This document shows, piece by piece, positions 37,169 to 45,558 of a stretch of DNA of 64,000 bases; position 1 is the first letter of the stretch, and every line of letters begins with the position of its first letter. The notes below the pieces were generated by a model. That model did no database searches. It saw only the letters and a program-made list of their open reading frames with translations, and had not been told where the DNA came from. The stretch lies in assembly GCF_000566685.1 (NCBI RefSeq), contig NZ_AZQN01000004.1, positions 533,031 through 597,030 of the forward strand, in the 5' to 3' direction. This stretch comes from Dyadobacter tibetensis Y620-1. Its GTDB lineage: Bacteria; Bacteroidota; Bacteroidia; Cytophagales; Spirosomataceae. Made by a program: the position numbers and the translations under genes.

Positions 37169-37828
37169 ATGTCCAAAGTAATCATTTTCGGAGTACTAGA
37201 TACGGCCGAGCTCGCACACTACTACCTTCAAAACGACTCTGAGCACGAGGTGGTTGCCTTTACGATTAACAAGGAATACATCGAATCTACGGAGTTCAAA
37301 GGATTGCCGGTGGTGCCATTTGAAGATATTGAAAAAACATACGATCCTGCCGAATATAAATTTTTTGCGCCCATGACCGGGCGAAATATGAACCGGAATC
37401 GAGAAAATATCTATCAGCAGGGTCTGGATAAAGGATATGACTTCATTTCTTATATTAGCTCTAAAGCGACCATATTTGACAGGAGTCTCATAGGCAAAAA
37501 TTGCTTTATATTAGAAGACAATACCATCCAACCATTTACCACCGTAGGCAATAATGTGGTGATGTGGAGTGGGAATCATATAGGTCATCATGGTAGAATT
37601 CAGGACCATGTTTTCTTCACCTCTCATGTGGTACTCTCAGGTCACTGCGTAGTAGAATCTTACAGCTTTTTTGGTGTCAATAGTACGATTCGTGATTATA
37701 CTAAAATCAGTCAGGGGACGCTTGTTGGGATGGCATCTGCCATCACCAAGGAAACGGAGGAATGGGGAATATACATAGGCAATCCCGCTAAAAAGGTTCC
37801 TGGAAAAAAGAGTTATGAGGCATATTAA
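37169..37828 (+). CDS. NeuD-like left-handed beta-helix sugar acyltransferase
   Basis: A 219-residue protein with an N-terminal Rossmann-like half (KVIIFGVLDTAELAHYYL) and a C-terminal hexapeptide-repeat coil (from ~110: IGKNCFILEDNTIQPFTTVGNNV...), typical of the NeuD/PglD acetyltransferase group. The presumed catalytic His lies in the GNHIGHHG stretch. It would N- or O-acylate the amino sugar made by the upstream aminotransferase. Gap to WbqC is 3 nt. Confidence 0.86.
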   Translation: MSKVIIFGVLDTAELAHYYLQNDSEHEVVAFTINKEYIESTEFKGLPVVPFEDIEKTYDPAEYKFFAPMTGRNMNRNRENIYQQGLDKGYDFISYISSKATIFDRSLIGKNCFILEDNTIQPFTTVGNNVVMWSGNHIGHHGRIQDHVFFTSHVVLSGHCVVESYSFFGVNSTIRDYTKISQGTLVGMASAITKETEEWGIYIGNPAKKVPGKKSYEAY

Positions 37829-37895
37829 GCATGTGTATTTTTCAGTTGCACCAACAGAAAATATTGATCAGGAAGATTCTTAAAGCGGTAGGTTC

Positions 37896-39122
37896 ATGAC
37901 GCAGAAAAAAATATTATTTGTTTGCCACGATGCCAACAGGGCAGGGAGTCAATTATTACTCCTCCAACTGATCAGGCTGTTAAAGGAACGTAATGTACCT
38001 ATGCACCTTCTCCTATGTGATGGGGGGGAGCTGGAAAAGGAATTTGAACAGGTCATCAGCATCACACGTCATTACCACCAGAACCCCGATGGAACTACCC
38101 AACCCATTACCGATAAATTCTTAAAAAAGGTTAGTCTTTACAAACTCTACGAGGAATATAATATTCAGAAAGCTAACGACCGTACCATTGCGGAGCTAAA
38201 AAGCCAGAACATTGGGGTGCTTTTTATCAATTCGGTGGCCAATGCTACGGTCTATCATGATTTCCTTAGGTTTTTCCATGATCTCCCGGTAGTCCTTTTC
38301 GTCCATGAACTGGCCATGTCAGTCAAGATTTACTCGGACGAAAAGCACCTAGGCTTCCTCCTCCGAAAAACGGATCACCTCATTGCTGTAGCCCAAACCG
38401 TAGCCAACTTTTATGTTAAGAAGTATGATTTCCCGATACGGAATGTCAGTACTTTTACCCTGATCGATCACGAACTGATTGATCAAAAGACGGCACATAT
38501 TCAACATGGTGTTTTAGAAACTAATTATAAAATACCCCAGGAGGCCATCATAATTGGGGGCTGTGGGAATGCCGAATGGAGGAAAGGGAACGATATATTC
38601 AACTGGATAGCACGTAAAGTGATCCAAACTACCAGCCCATTACCCGTCTATTTTGTATGGGTAGGAGCGGGTCCGCAACATGAGATCTATGAGCTTATCG
38701 AAAGTGATATTCGCCTTATGGGACTTTCTGATAAGATTATATTGATTCCACCGACCCCCCATGTACTGGACTACCTGAACCGCTTTGATGTATTGCTACT
38801 TAGCTCCAGGGAAGACCCCTATCCTCTGGTAGTACTGGAAGCGGCCCTGCAAGAGATTCCGGTGATCTGCTTTAAGGACGCAGGAGGAGCTCCTGAACTT
38901 ATCGAAAAAGATGCAGGTTTTGTAGTCCCATTCCTAGATATCGATGCCGCTGCTGAAGCGGCAATTAAATTGGTCCTAGACCCTGCCCTTCGCGACAGCA
39001 TGGGCCAAAGAGCCCGCCAAAAAGTACTGGAACGACATAATACCGTCAAAAGCATCGGTAATATAGAAGCCATCATTCAAAAGTTTATACCTTTGCAGGT
39101 TTCGGAAAAGCAGAATCAATGA
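37896..39122 (+). CDS. GT4-family glycosyltransferase
   Basis: A 408-residue GT-B glycosyltransferase. The C-terminal Rossmann domain has the GCGNAEWRKGNDIF, VWVGAGPQ, and SSREDPYPLVVLEAALQEIPVICF pieces typical of the GT4 E-x7-E motif. The N-terminal domain begins KKILFVCHDANRAGSQLLLLQLIRLL. It presumably adds a sugar to the growing polysaccharide on the cytoplasmic face. Its stop overlaps the next start by 4 nt (ATGA). It starts after a 67-nt gap, the largest in the operon. Confidence 0.9.
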   Translation: MTQKKILFVCHDANRAGSQLLLLQLIRLLKERNVPMHLLLCDGGELEKEFEQVISITRHYHQNPDGTTQPITDKFLKKVSLYKLYEEYNIQKANDRTIAELKSQNIGVLFINSVANATVYHDFLRFFHDLPVVLFVHELAMSVKIYSDEKHLGFLLRKTDHLIAVAQTVANFYVKKYDFPIRNVSTFTLIDHELIDQKTAHIQHGVLETNYKIPQEAIIIGGCGNAEWRKGNDIFNWIARKVIQTTSPLPVYFVWVGAGPQHEIYELIESDIRLMGLSDKIILIPPTPHVLDYLNRFDVLLLSSREDPYPLVVLEAALQEIPVICFKDAGGAPELIEKDAGFVVPFLDIDAAAEAAIKLVLDPALRDSMGQRARQKVLERHNTVKSIGNIEAIIQKFIPLQVSEKQNQ

Positions 39123-40102
39123 CCATTGCCTTTACTATTTGTTCGATCAATTACCTGGCTCAAGCCCGTACGCTGGGAGACTCCCTTAAAAGGACGAATC
39201 CAGATGTTCAGTTCTTCATAGGACTGGTCGACAAACTGGAAGGAGTAGCCTTCGAAGAAGCCTACCTTCCGGAATATCCGATGATTGAGATCGATAAAAT
39301 CGAGATTGAAGCGTTTCAGGAAATGGCCGATCGGTATAATATCACGGAGTTGAATACCGCTGTAAAGCCATTTTATTTCACCTATTTCTTCAGGAATTAT
39401 TCCGACGCAACAAGGGTTATTTATTTTGATCCTGATATAATTATCTACCAACCTCTTACGGAACTATTGAATCGGATCGACCAGTTTGGTGCCGTACTCA
39501 CCCCTCATATCCATAGTCCTATAGAGGATCGGCTCACACCCAACGAGCTTCATCACCTCAACACGGGAATTTACAATCTGGGTTTTGTTGCTTTTGGACG
39601 AAACCAGGCCAACATCGATTATCTGAAATGGTGGGAGGAAAAGCTCCGCTATGAATGCTATATAGATTTATGCAATGGGTTATTCACTGACCAGCACTGG
39701 ATGGACTTTCTGCCTATTTTCGTTGACGGGGTTCATATAGAAAGGAGTCCCGGATATAATGCCGCCTATTGGAATTTGCACGAACGTACTTTCTCGAAGA
39801 CAGAGAAGGGATTTATGGTTAACGAAGAATATCCTTTAATTTTCTTCCATTATAGTGGTTACGATCCGGCAAAACCTGATATTCTCTCCAAATATCAGGA
39901 TCGCTTTGAACTGGCACAACGGCCCGACCTTACGGAGCTTTTTTCTATCTATCGGAATCAATTGGTTGACTTGGGTAATGCCTATTATCGCAACTTTCCC
40001 TGCTGGTATATAAAGCCTGTGACAGTAAAACGTTATGTAAGGGTACGGAAATGGATGAAAAAACCATTCGAATACGTAATTAATCAGTTACAAACTACTT
40101 AA
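39119..40102 (+). CDS. GT-A-type glycosyltransferase with intact DxD (paralog A)
   Basis: A 327-residue nucleotide-sugar transferase. The N-terminus MTIAFTICSINYLAQARTLG is the start of a GT-A fold; RVIYFDPDIIIYQPL contains the DxD-type metal-binding motif (Asp104-Pro-Asp106, codons at 39428-39436). Further motifs are LNTGIYNLGFVAFG, LCNGLFTDQHWMDFLP and a C-terminal FFHYSGYDP element. It is homologous to the gene at 40896 (same LNTG, xDLCNGx-DQxW-x-FxPI and WW elements). Acceptor and donor are unknown. Confidence 0.82.
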   Translation: MTIAFTICSINYLAQARTLGDSLKRTNPDVQFFIGLVDKLEGVAFEEAYLPEYPMIEIDKIEIEAFQEMADRYNITELNTAVKPFYFTYFFRNYSDATRVIYFDPDIIIYQPLTELLNRIDQFGAVLTPHIHSPIEDRLTPNELHHLNTGIYNLGFVAFGRNQANIDYLKWWEEKLRYECYIDLCNGLFTDQHWMDFLPIFVDGVHIERSPGYNAAYWNLHERTFSKTEKGFMVNEEYPLIFFHYSGYDPAKPDILSKYQDRFELAQRPDLTELFSIYRNQLVDLGNAYYRNFPCWYIKPVTVKRYVRVRKWMKKPFEYVINQLQTT

Positions 40103-40881
40103 TGAGAGAACTGGTTACCGTTGCCATTCCCCTTCTGAACGCAACACTATCACCCACAGAAGAGGACATTCTCGCTAATAGCATGTCTATGTTGAGACAA
40201 TATCCCATCATATGGCTCTGTGCCGAAGGAACTACCCCTCCTGCACCTGACTGTATGCAAAATACAACTACGTCGGTATTTCACTTTCCAGTAAAATATT
40301 TCGAATCGAAAGCTGCATTTTCTAAGCTGCTACTCATGCCCGATTTTTATGAGCGATTCAGCTGGGCGGAGAATATGCTCCTACATCCACTTGATACTTG
40401 GATGATAAAAAATGAACTACATTACTGGTGTAAGCAAGGATACGACCTGTTGATGACCGCTCCCAACTGGAACCAGAGCACGATAAAGGATAATCTTGCC
40501 GGACAGTTTGCCAGATTTACGGGTCCCAGCCTCAGCCAGAAACAAGCCTTAGGCAATGCTTTTAACGACTCGGGCTTTTTTCTTTGCCATATCGAGAAAA
40601 TCTCGGCAGCCATTCAGGCCACCAAAAAGGAGGCCTATGCCTACCGCCATGACAACAGCATCGCCAATGCCGACCTGGTATTCTTCGAACTGGTACCTAA
40701 TCGTATTCTACCACGTTTGAGAAAACCCACGCGTATAGTACAAAAGTTCTTTGCCCAGCAGCTGACCGTTGCCGAAATGCTGATTAGTGGCAAGTCTAAA
40801 AATATTCCCTTCGTAATCACCGGCGTCAAGCAACCCTCTGACATCGAAAGGGTCAAACAAATTACATCCATCAGCCTCTAA
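40102..40881 (+). CDS. DUF5672 protein, probable glycosyltransferase
   Basis: A 259-residue DUF5672 protein: VTVAIPLLNATLSPTEEDIL at the N-terminus, then PIIWLCAEG, FSKLLLMPDFYERFSWAENMLLHPLDTWMIKNELHYWCKQGYDLL. The conserved Asp in HPLDTWM probably binds nucleotide-sugar metal, as in other DUF5672 (galactosyltransferase-like) proteins. It begins 1 nt into the previous stop and is flanked by two homologous glycosyltransferases. The function is inferred from the family and context. Confidence 0.78.
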   Translation: MRELVTVAIPLLNATLSPTEEDILANSMSMLRQYPIIWLCAEGTTPPAPDCMQNTTTSVFHFPVKYFESKAAFSKLLLMPDFYERFSWAENMLLHPLDTWMIKNELHYWCKQGYDLLMTAPNWNQSTIKDNLAGQFARFTGPSLSQKQALGNAFNDSGFFLCHIEKISAAIQATKKEAYAYRHDNSIANADLVFFELVPNRILPRLRKPTRIVQKFFAQQLTVAEMLISGKSKNIPFVITGVKQPSDIERVKQITSISL

Positions 40882-40895
40882 TAGAGTCGACGAAC

Positions 40896-41849
40896 ATGAA
40901 TATATTTTATACTGTTTGCAATCGTAACTCACTCTGTCATGCCTTAGCCCTTGCTGAGTCGGTTAACCGCCACCATCCCAACGACAAATTTGTTTTGGGC
41001 TGGGTGGATGACGTAATCCCGCCCCAGTTGCCTGAAGGAGTAGAATTAATGGAGGCCAATAAACTGGAAATACCACAGTGGGAGTCTATGAAGACACATT
41101 ATTATACGTACGAATTGCTCCCAGCCACTCGCCCATGGTTTGCCAGTAAGCTTATAAATCAAGTGAGTACCAACGATCGTCTAATATTTTTGGCTCCTAC
41201 CATGTTACTTTGGATGGACGGTAACAATCTCCTAAACCGATCTGAAGATGCCTTATTTACCCCTCAGATTACTAGACCACTGGCCAGCAGCGAAGCCCTA
41301 AAAGATCACCAAATATTAAATACGGGGATGTTTCATGCGGGTTCCTGGATGCTTAGGGACACTACCCAAACCAGGACCTTCCTGCAGTGGTGGGCCGACC
41401 GGACACAGGATAGGGCCTTCTTCGATCTTTGTAATGGAATGTGTATGGATCAATTATGGCTTAATTTCGCCCCAATTCACATACATAGCTGGGGTAAAAT
41501 GGATGAGGATAGCTGGCATTATGGTCTCAATAAAATTCCCTTACGTGATTTATCCCTACAAGGCCAACAGCCCTATGTCGGAAGGACGGCGGTGGTTGCT
41601 ACAGATTTTGCTGGCCTGACCTTTTACGATCCTATCTGGTCGGATTATAATGGCACCATTAGGGGTAAAAATGGGTTCAGTACCCTGTTCAATGCTTACC
41701 AATTGCAGCTCGACGGCCTCAAAACAGTATATGGCCTGGGCGGCAACCCTGGTTATGGAAAGATAGCACAAATCAGTGCCAACCGGAATCTGCGCAACCA
41801 TATGGCAAAGAAAATAAAATCGATCACCACTTTTATTGACAATTACTAG
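40896..41849 (+). CDS. GT-A-type glycosyltransferase paralog B lacking the DxD motif
   Basis: A 317-residue protein homologous to the gene at 39119: same N-terminal pattern (IFYTVCNRNSLCHALALAESV), LNTGMFHAG, FLQWWADR and FFDLCNGMCMDQLWLNFAP. At the position of the DxD metal site it reads RLIFLAPTMLLWMDG (Ala100-Pro-Thr102 instead of Asp-Pro-Asp; codons 41193-41201). It is therefore probably inactive as a classic metal-dependent transferase, or uses the nearby Asp108. It is not frameshifted and has normal length, so it is not a decayed gene. Confidence 0.8.
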   Translation: MNIFYTVCNRNSLCHALALAESVNRHHPNDKFVLGWVDDVIPPQLPEGVELMEANKLEIPQWESMKTHYYTYELLPATRPWFASKLINQVSTNDRLIFLAPTMLLWMDGNNLLNRSEDALFTPQITRPLASSEALKDHQILNTGMFHAGSWMLRDTTQTRTFLQWWADRTQDRAFFDLCNGMCMDQLWLNFAPIHIHSWGKMDEDSWHYGLNKIPLRDLSLQGQQPYVGRTAVVATDFAGLTFYDPIWSDYNGTIRGKNGFSTLFNAYQLQLDGLKTVYGLGGNPGYGKIAQISANRNLRNHMAKKIKSITTFIDNY

Positions 41850-41876
41850 CTCATTTTTCGTTAGCTATAGGAATAT

Positions 41877-42755
41877 ATGACCTTTTTAAAAACACATACA
41901 CAAGGATTAAGGGACTTACTAAGCTCGAAACCTGCCCAGTCGCCCCCCATCAATAAGGAAGAATTTCCTAAACTGACGATCATCACGCCCTCATACAATC
42001 AGGCTGATTTTCTGGAACGTACTATTTTAAGTATATTAAACCAAGGGTATCCCAACCTGGAATATATGATAATCGATGGAGGGTCCACCGATCATAGTGT
42101 AGAGGTGATTCGTAAATACGAAAAATACCTGGCCTACTGGGTTTCCGAGAAGGATAAGGGCCAGGTAGATGCGATTAACAAAGGGCTGGCTCGAGCCACT
42201 GGAGATTACATAGCGTTTCAAAACTCAGACGATGTGTACTTTCCCGGAACCTTGATACGGTTTGGAAAGGCAGCAATCCAAAAAGCCGATGACATCCTTT
42301 TTGGAGACTTATTTATGATCGACACAGATGATGAAGTAATTGAACTCCTTAAAACGACCTCCTACAGTCTGAGGTGTCAACTTTTAGAAGGTATGCAAAT
42401 CCACAATCAATCTCTGTTTTTTAAAAAGAAGTTGGTAGATCTATACGGCCCATTCGACCCTAAATATCGTTTCGCATTCGACTATGAATTTATCCTACGG
42501 TATACCATCCATGAACAGGCCAGTGTCCGAAAGGTGGATGGACTGGCTGGAGCATTGCGCATCCATGCAGATGCTAAGTCGTCTACCATAGCCACAGTGG
42601 GAGTCAGTGAACATGAGCAGATCAAAAAAACATATCTTGACATGAGTTCTGTAGCACCCAGCAAATTAAACTACCTTTGGTGCAGAATTCGCAAGATCTT
42701 GTATTTTGCAGGCAGCTTCGATTTTAAATACATACTATATAGGACCAGCAAATGA
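41877..42755 (+). CDS. GT2-family glycosyltransferase
   Basis: A 292-residue GT2 enzyme. The GT-A core has LTIITPSYNQADFLERTILSI, IIDGGSTDHSVEVI (first metal/nucleotide Asp) and FQNSDDVYFPGTL (DxD-like). QSLFFKKKLVD and DYEFILRY follow. There is no TM helix, so it is cytosolic. It overlaps the Wzy-like gene by 4 nt. Confidence 0.93.
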   Translation: MTFLKTHTQGLRDLLSSKPAQSPPINKEEFPKLTIITPSYNQADFLERTILSILNQGYPNLEYMIIDGGSTDHSVEVIRKYEKYLAYWVSEKDKGQVDAINKGLARATGDYIAFQNSDDVYFPGTLIRFGKAAIQKADDILFGDLFMIDTDDEVIELLKTTSYSLRCQLLEGMQIHNQSLFFKKKLVDLYGPFDPKYRFAFDYEFILRYTIHEQASVRKVDGLAGALRIHADAKSSTIATVGVSEHEQIKKTYLDMSSVAPSKLNYLWCRIRKILYFAGSFDFKYILYRTSK

Positions 42756-44080
42756 ACTGGAGTTTATTAAACGTTTTGCAAAATTTTACATACCTGCGGT
42801 ATTCCCTGGGTATTATGATGATGTTCAATGGTTTTCCTCTGATTTTTTTTATTCGGGACACCTTGAAAATCGGGCCGGCCAGCAGTGTATTCACCGCTGC
42901 ATTTATGATACTGGCTCTTTTGCTAATGACTCCTACCCATCTTTTCAAAAGGTTATATAAACCCAATCCTATACTATTCAATCTGGGGGTAGGTTTCCTC
43001 TTTATTGCTTTTTACTATTTCTGGTTTATCAATGCCTCAGGCAAGCCTGTGGCCGATATAGGTAACTTTGTTTTTACGGGCGCCTTTATCGTGTTATTAT
43101 TGCATATGCCCAATGACATAAGGGACACCTTATTGATCATGATTTTCCTGGTCTCACTTTTTGCTAATCTCACCTTAGTATATTCACTTCTGACCGATCC
43201 TAACTGGACTCCGGGGATGCGGGCTGCCGTCAATTTCTCTAATGAGGAAGCACAACCGGGAGGCAATCCACATATCACCGCCAGGAATGGAGTGATATGT
43301 TTAGTATCGGCCATGGTCCTGCTCAGTCAGACGAAGGGTGTTCTGACCAAAATATTTCTTTTCTTTTGTGCCTTATTTAGTATAGGGGTGGTTATACTTT
43401 CCTTGGCCAAATCAAGCTACCTGGGTATAGGCCTTATGATTGGCGCCTATCTGATTTTCAAATTCAAATCTAGGAATATACTCACCGCTATTGGAGGACT
43501 TTTCAAATTCAGCAACCTGTTGATATTAGTAGCAATATTGATCGGAATAAATTATTTTCTGAGCCGATATGGAGATATTTATTATCTGGTCATGGGCTAT
43601 TGGGACGTTTTTGAAAATCGAATCATGGACGTTATCTTCACCTCTACCGGATTACGACTCACCGAAACCGCCGATGTTGACCATTCGGCCATGGGCCGGG
43701 TGAGTGGCTTTGGAACCTTCGTAGAAACCTTCTATTCTTGGCATGCTTTTCTAGGTCGGGGATATAAATATGAGTACCTCGATGTACCCATCCTGGAGTC
43801 ATTTGTAAATCATGGCATCATTGGCTTTATATTCTTTGCGGCCTTCAATATATTTCTTTTTATATTCGCAATCAGAGAAGTAAAGCGTAGTACCAATACA
43901 CTTAGCACATTTCTTGCCTATTTTTTTATTTCCATGTCCATCCTTCTGGCCACAGGAGGCCGCCCCTATGACGTTACCTTTTGGTTTCCATACGCGGTCA
44001 TGATTCGTTTTCTAGGAATCAATTATTCTAGTGAGCCCCATCCAGCACCTGAGGAAAAACAGTTGTCCCCAGCTATTTAG
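42752..44080 (+). CDS. O-antigen ligase/polymerase-like membrane protein (Wzy/WaaL)
   Basis: A 442-residue protein with ~11 hydrophobic segments. A large periplasmic loop (~285-345) includes a GLRLTETADVDHSAMGRVSG segment followed by the HAFLGRGYKYEYLDVPILESFVNHGIIGF region that is typical of the Wzy_C (O-antigen ligase) family. It could polymerise or ligate the exported glycan. Because the export route is an ABC exporter, a ligase-type role is favoured over Wzy polymerase, by inference. It overlaps the previous gene by 4 nt; the next ATG is 43 nt downstream. Confidence 0.82.
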   Translation: MNWSLLNVLQNFTYLRYSLGIMMMFNGFPLIFFIRDTLKIGPASSVFTAAFMILALLLMTPTHLFKRLYKPNPILFNLGVGFLFIAFYYFWFINASGKPVADIGNFVFTGAFIVLLLHMPNDIRDTLLIMIFLVSLFANLTLVYSLLTDPNWTPGMRAAVNFSNEEAQPGGNPHITARNGVICLVSAMVLLSQTKGVLTKIFLFFCALFSIGVVILSLAKSSYLGIGLMIGAYLIFKFKSRNILTAIGGLFKFSNLLILVAILIGINYFLSRYGDIYYLVMGYWDVFENRIMDVIFTSTGLRLTETADVDHSAMGRVSGFGTFVETFYSWHAFLGRGYKYEYLDVPILESFVNHGIIGFIFFAAFNIFLFIFAIREVKRSTNTLSTFLAYFFISMSILLATGGRPYDVTFWFPYAVMIRFLGINYSSEPHPAPEEKQLSPAI

Positions 44081-44123
44081 GTCATTTTTTAGTATAAACC
44101 CATACATCCCAGGATATTTTTTG

Positions 44124-45179
44124 ATGAAAGGAAGAGTAGAACAATTGGATGGTCTTAGAGGTATATTTTCTGTTCTGGTGGTGGCACACCATCATAATGC
44201 TGTTAAAGATTCCATTTTCTACAACAACTTCTTTGTGATCAATTCAGATTTGTTTGTTGATTTCTTCTTCGTTCTGAGCGGTTTTGTGATCGCCATGAAT
44301 TATAATACCAGAATAAATAGTGCTCCTGATTTTTTCGATTTTTTAAAGAAAAGAATTATCAGGCTGTACCCCCTGTTGGTCTTTACCGAGCTCGTATTCC
44401 TTATTTTCAATGTGATCGGTGACCACAGTTCACTGAAAAACTTCAGTATGGACAGCATGTATTATTTTCGGACTGTAACCGACACCCTAACTTTTATGGG
44501 CTCCACCCCCATATTTGGTGACTGGATTGGACTGAATTATCCATCCTGGTCTATTTCTGCGGAAATGATTGCATACATTGTTTATGGCCTTGTAATCGTA
44601 CTGATGCTGCGATATCGATACCTTGCCTTCACAATAATTACCATCATCTGCATAGGGTTTATGATCTGGAAGGGGCAATATATTCTGGCTTATGATTATG
44701 GTTTTGTCCGCGGAATCCTGTGCTTTGGGATAGGCGTTTTCACGCACGCCTTATGCAGCAGAATGAACCTCAATCTCAGCTTTGCCGAATTTCCCTATTT
44801 GGCTTTGCTCGTCGGAGCGATGTATTATACACATCATTGGCAGCTCAACTTGGGTAAGCTCATGTTTCCCTTTTTATTTTCGTTGGGAATCATAGTATAT
44901 GCCAATTCTACCGGAATCATTACCCGGTTGCTCAGCAGCAGGCCCATGCAATACCTTGGAAAAATATCTTATTCTATTTACCTGAACCACGCCATTGTAC
45001 TCATTCTTATGAATGTGGTTCTATTCCGTTTTTTCAAACTCCCCACTTCGGAACCCATGGTACTGCTATCCTTAATCGCCTCTATCGTATTCACGGTCAT
45101 TTACTCGCATTTTACTTACCATTTTATCGAACTGAAAGTCGGCAACTTCTTCAGAAAAAATCGTACAATTGTCCAGTGA
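44124..45179 (+). CDS. Acyltransferase-3 (OafA-like) membrane O-acyltransferase
   Basis: A 351-residue Acyl_transf_3 protein with ~10 TM helices. QLDGLRGIFSVLVVAHHHN carries the conserved LRG and His-His pair, DFFFVLSGFVIAM is the second motif, and SWSISAEMIAY the third. It acetylates or otherwise acylates the surface polysaccharide. The open frame reaches 44031 inside the Wzy-like gene, but ATG 44124 directly precedes the first conserved motif and is chosen. It is the last gene of the polysaccharide operon. Confidence 0.9.
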   Translation: MKGRVEQLDGLRGIFSVLVVAHHHNAVKDSIFYNNFFVINSDLFVDFFFVLSGFVIAMNYNTRINSAPDFFDFLKKRIIRLYPLLVFTELVFLIFNVIGDHSSLKNFSMDSMYYFRTVTDTLTFMGSTPIFGDWIGLNYPSWSISAEMIAYIVYGLVIVLMLRYRYLAFTIITIICIGFMIWKGQYILAYDYGFVRGILCFGIGVFTHALCSRMNLNLSFAEFPYLALLVGAMYYTHHWQLNLGKLMFPFLFSLGIIVYANSTGIITRLLSSRPMQYLGKISYSIYLNHAIVLILMNVVLFRFFKLPTSEPMVLLSLIASIVFTVIYSHFTYHFIELKVGNFFRKNRTIVQ

Positions 45180-45246
45180 TCAGGATTCGGCAAACCTTTT
45201 TAGGTACTTAAAGGTTATATTGTCTTTAGTTTAACACTCGAACATT

Positions 45247-45543
45247 ATGGCAACTTTCAAAGAACTCATCAATAGTAATAAGCCAGTTGTGGTTGATTTT
45301 TTCGCAGAATGGTGTGGTCCATGTAAAACAATGAAACCCATTTTGGAAAATGTAAAATCCGACCTGGGTGATTCAGCATCCATTATCAAAATAGATGTGG
45401 ATAAAAACCCTTCTGCAGCCCAGGCATATAAAATACAGGGTGTACCTACCATCATTATTTTCAAACATGGCAAACCCGTATGGCGGCAATCGGGCGTGGT
45501 ACAAGCGGATCAGTTGAAATCTGTGATTAAAAAATATCTCTAA
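45247..45543 (+). CDS. trxA: Thioredoxin
   Basis: A 98-residue thioredoxin with the redox motif WCGPCK (Cys23, Cys26), the [10 protein letters not shown] strand-helix start, [22 protein letters not shown] with cis-Pro, and a C-terminal helix. No signal peptide, so cytosolic. It reduces disulfides in proteins such as ribonucleotide reductase. It is 67 nt after the polysaccharide operon and 15 nt before nagA; the pair may share a transcript without a functional link. Confidence 0.95.
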   Translation: MATFKELINSNKPVVVDFFAEWCGPCKTMKPILENVKSDLGDSASIIKIDVDKNPSAAQAYKIQGVPTIIIFKHGKPVWRQSGVVQADQLKSVIKKYL

Positions 45544-45558
45544 TTTCGTCCTACTAGA

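Noticed and set aside
44031..44123. Extended N-terminus of the acyltransferase-3 protein
   Set aside because: The additional 31 residues overlap the Wzy-like gene and precede the family's first motif without similarity; ATG 44124 is a better start.
45193..45216. AACCTTT/AAAGGTT repeat at the end of the polysaccharide operon
   Set aside because: A 7-bp stem without a T tract; termination there is possible but not supported.
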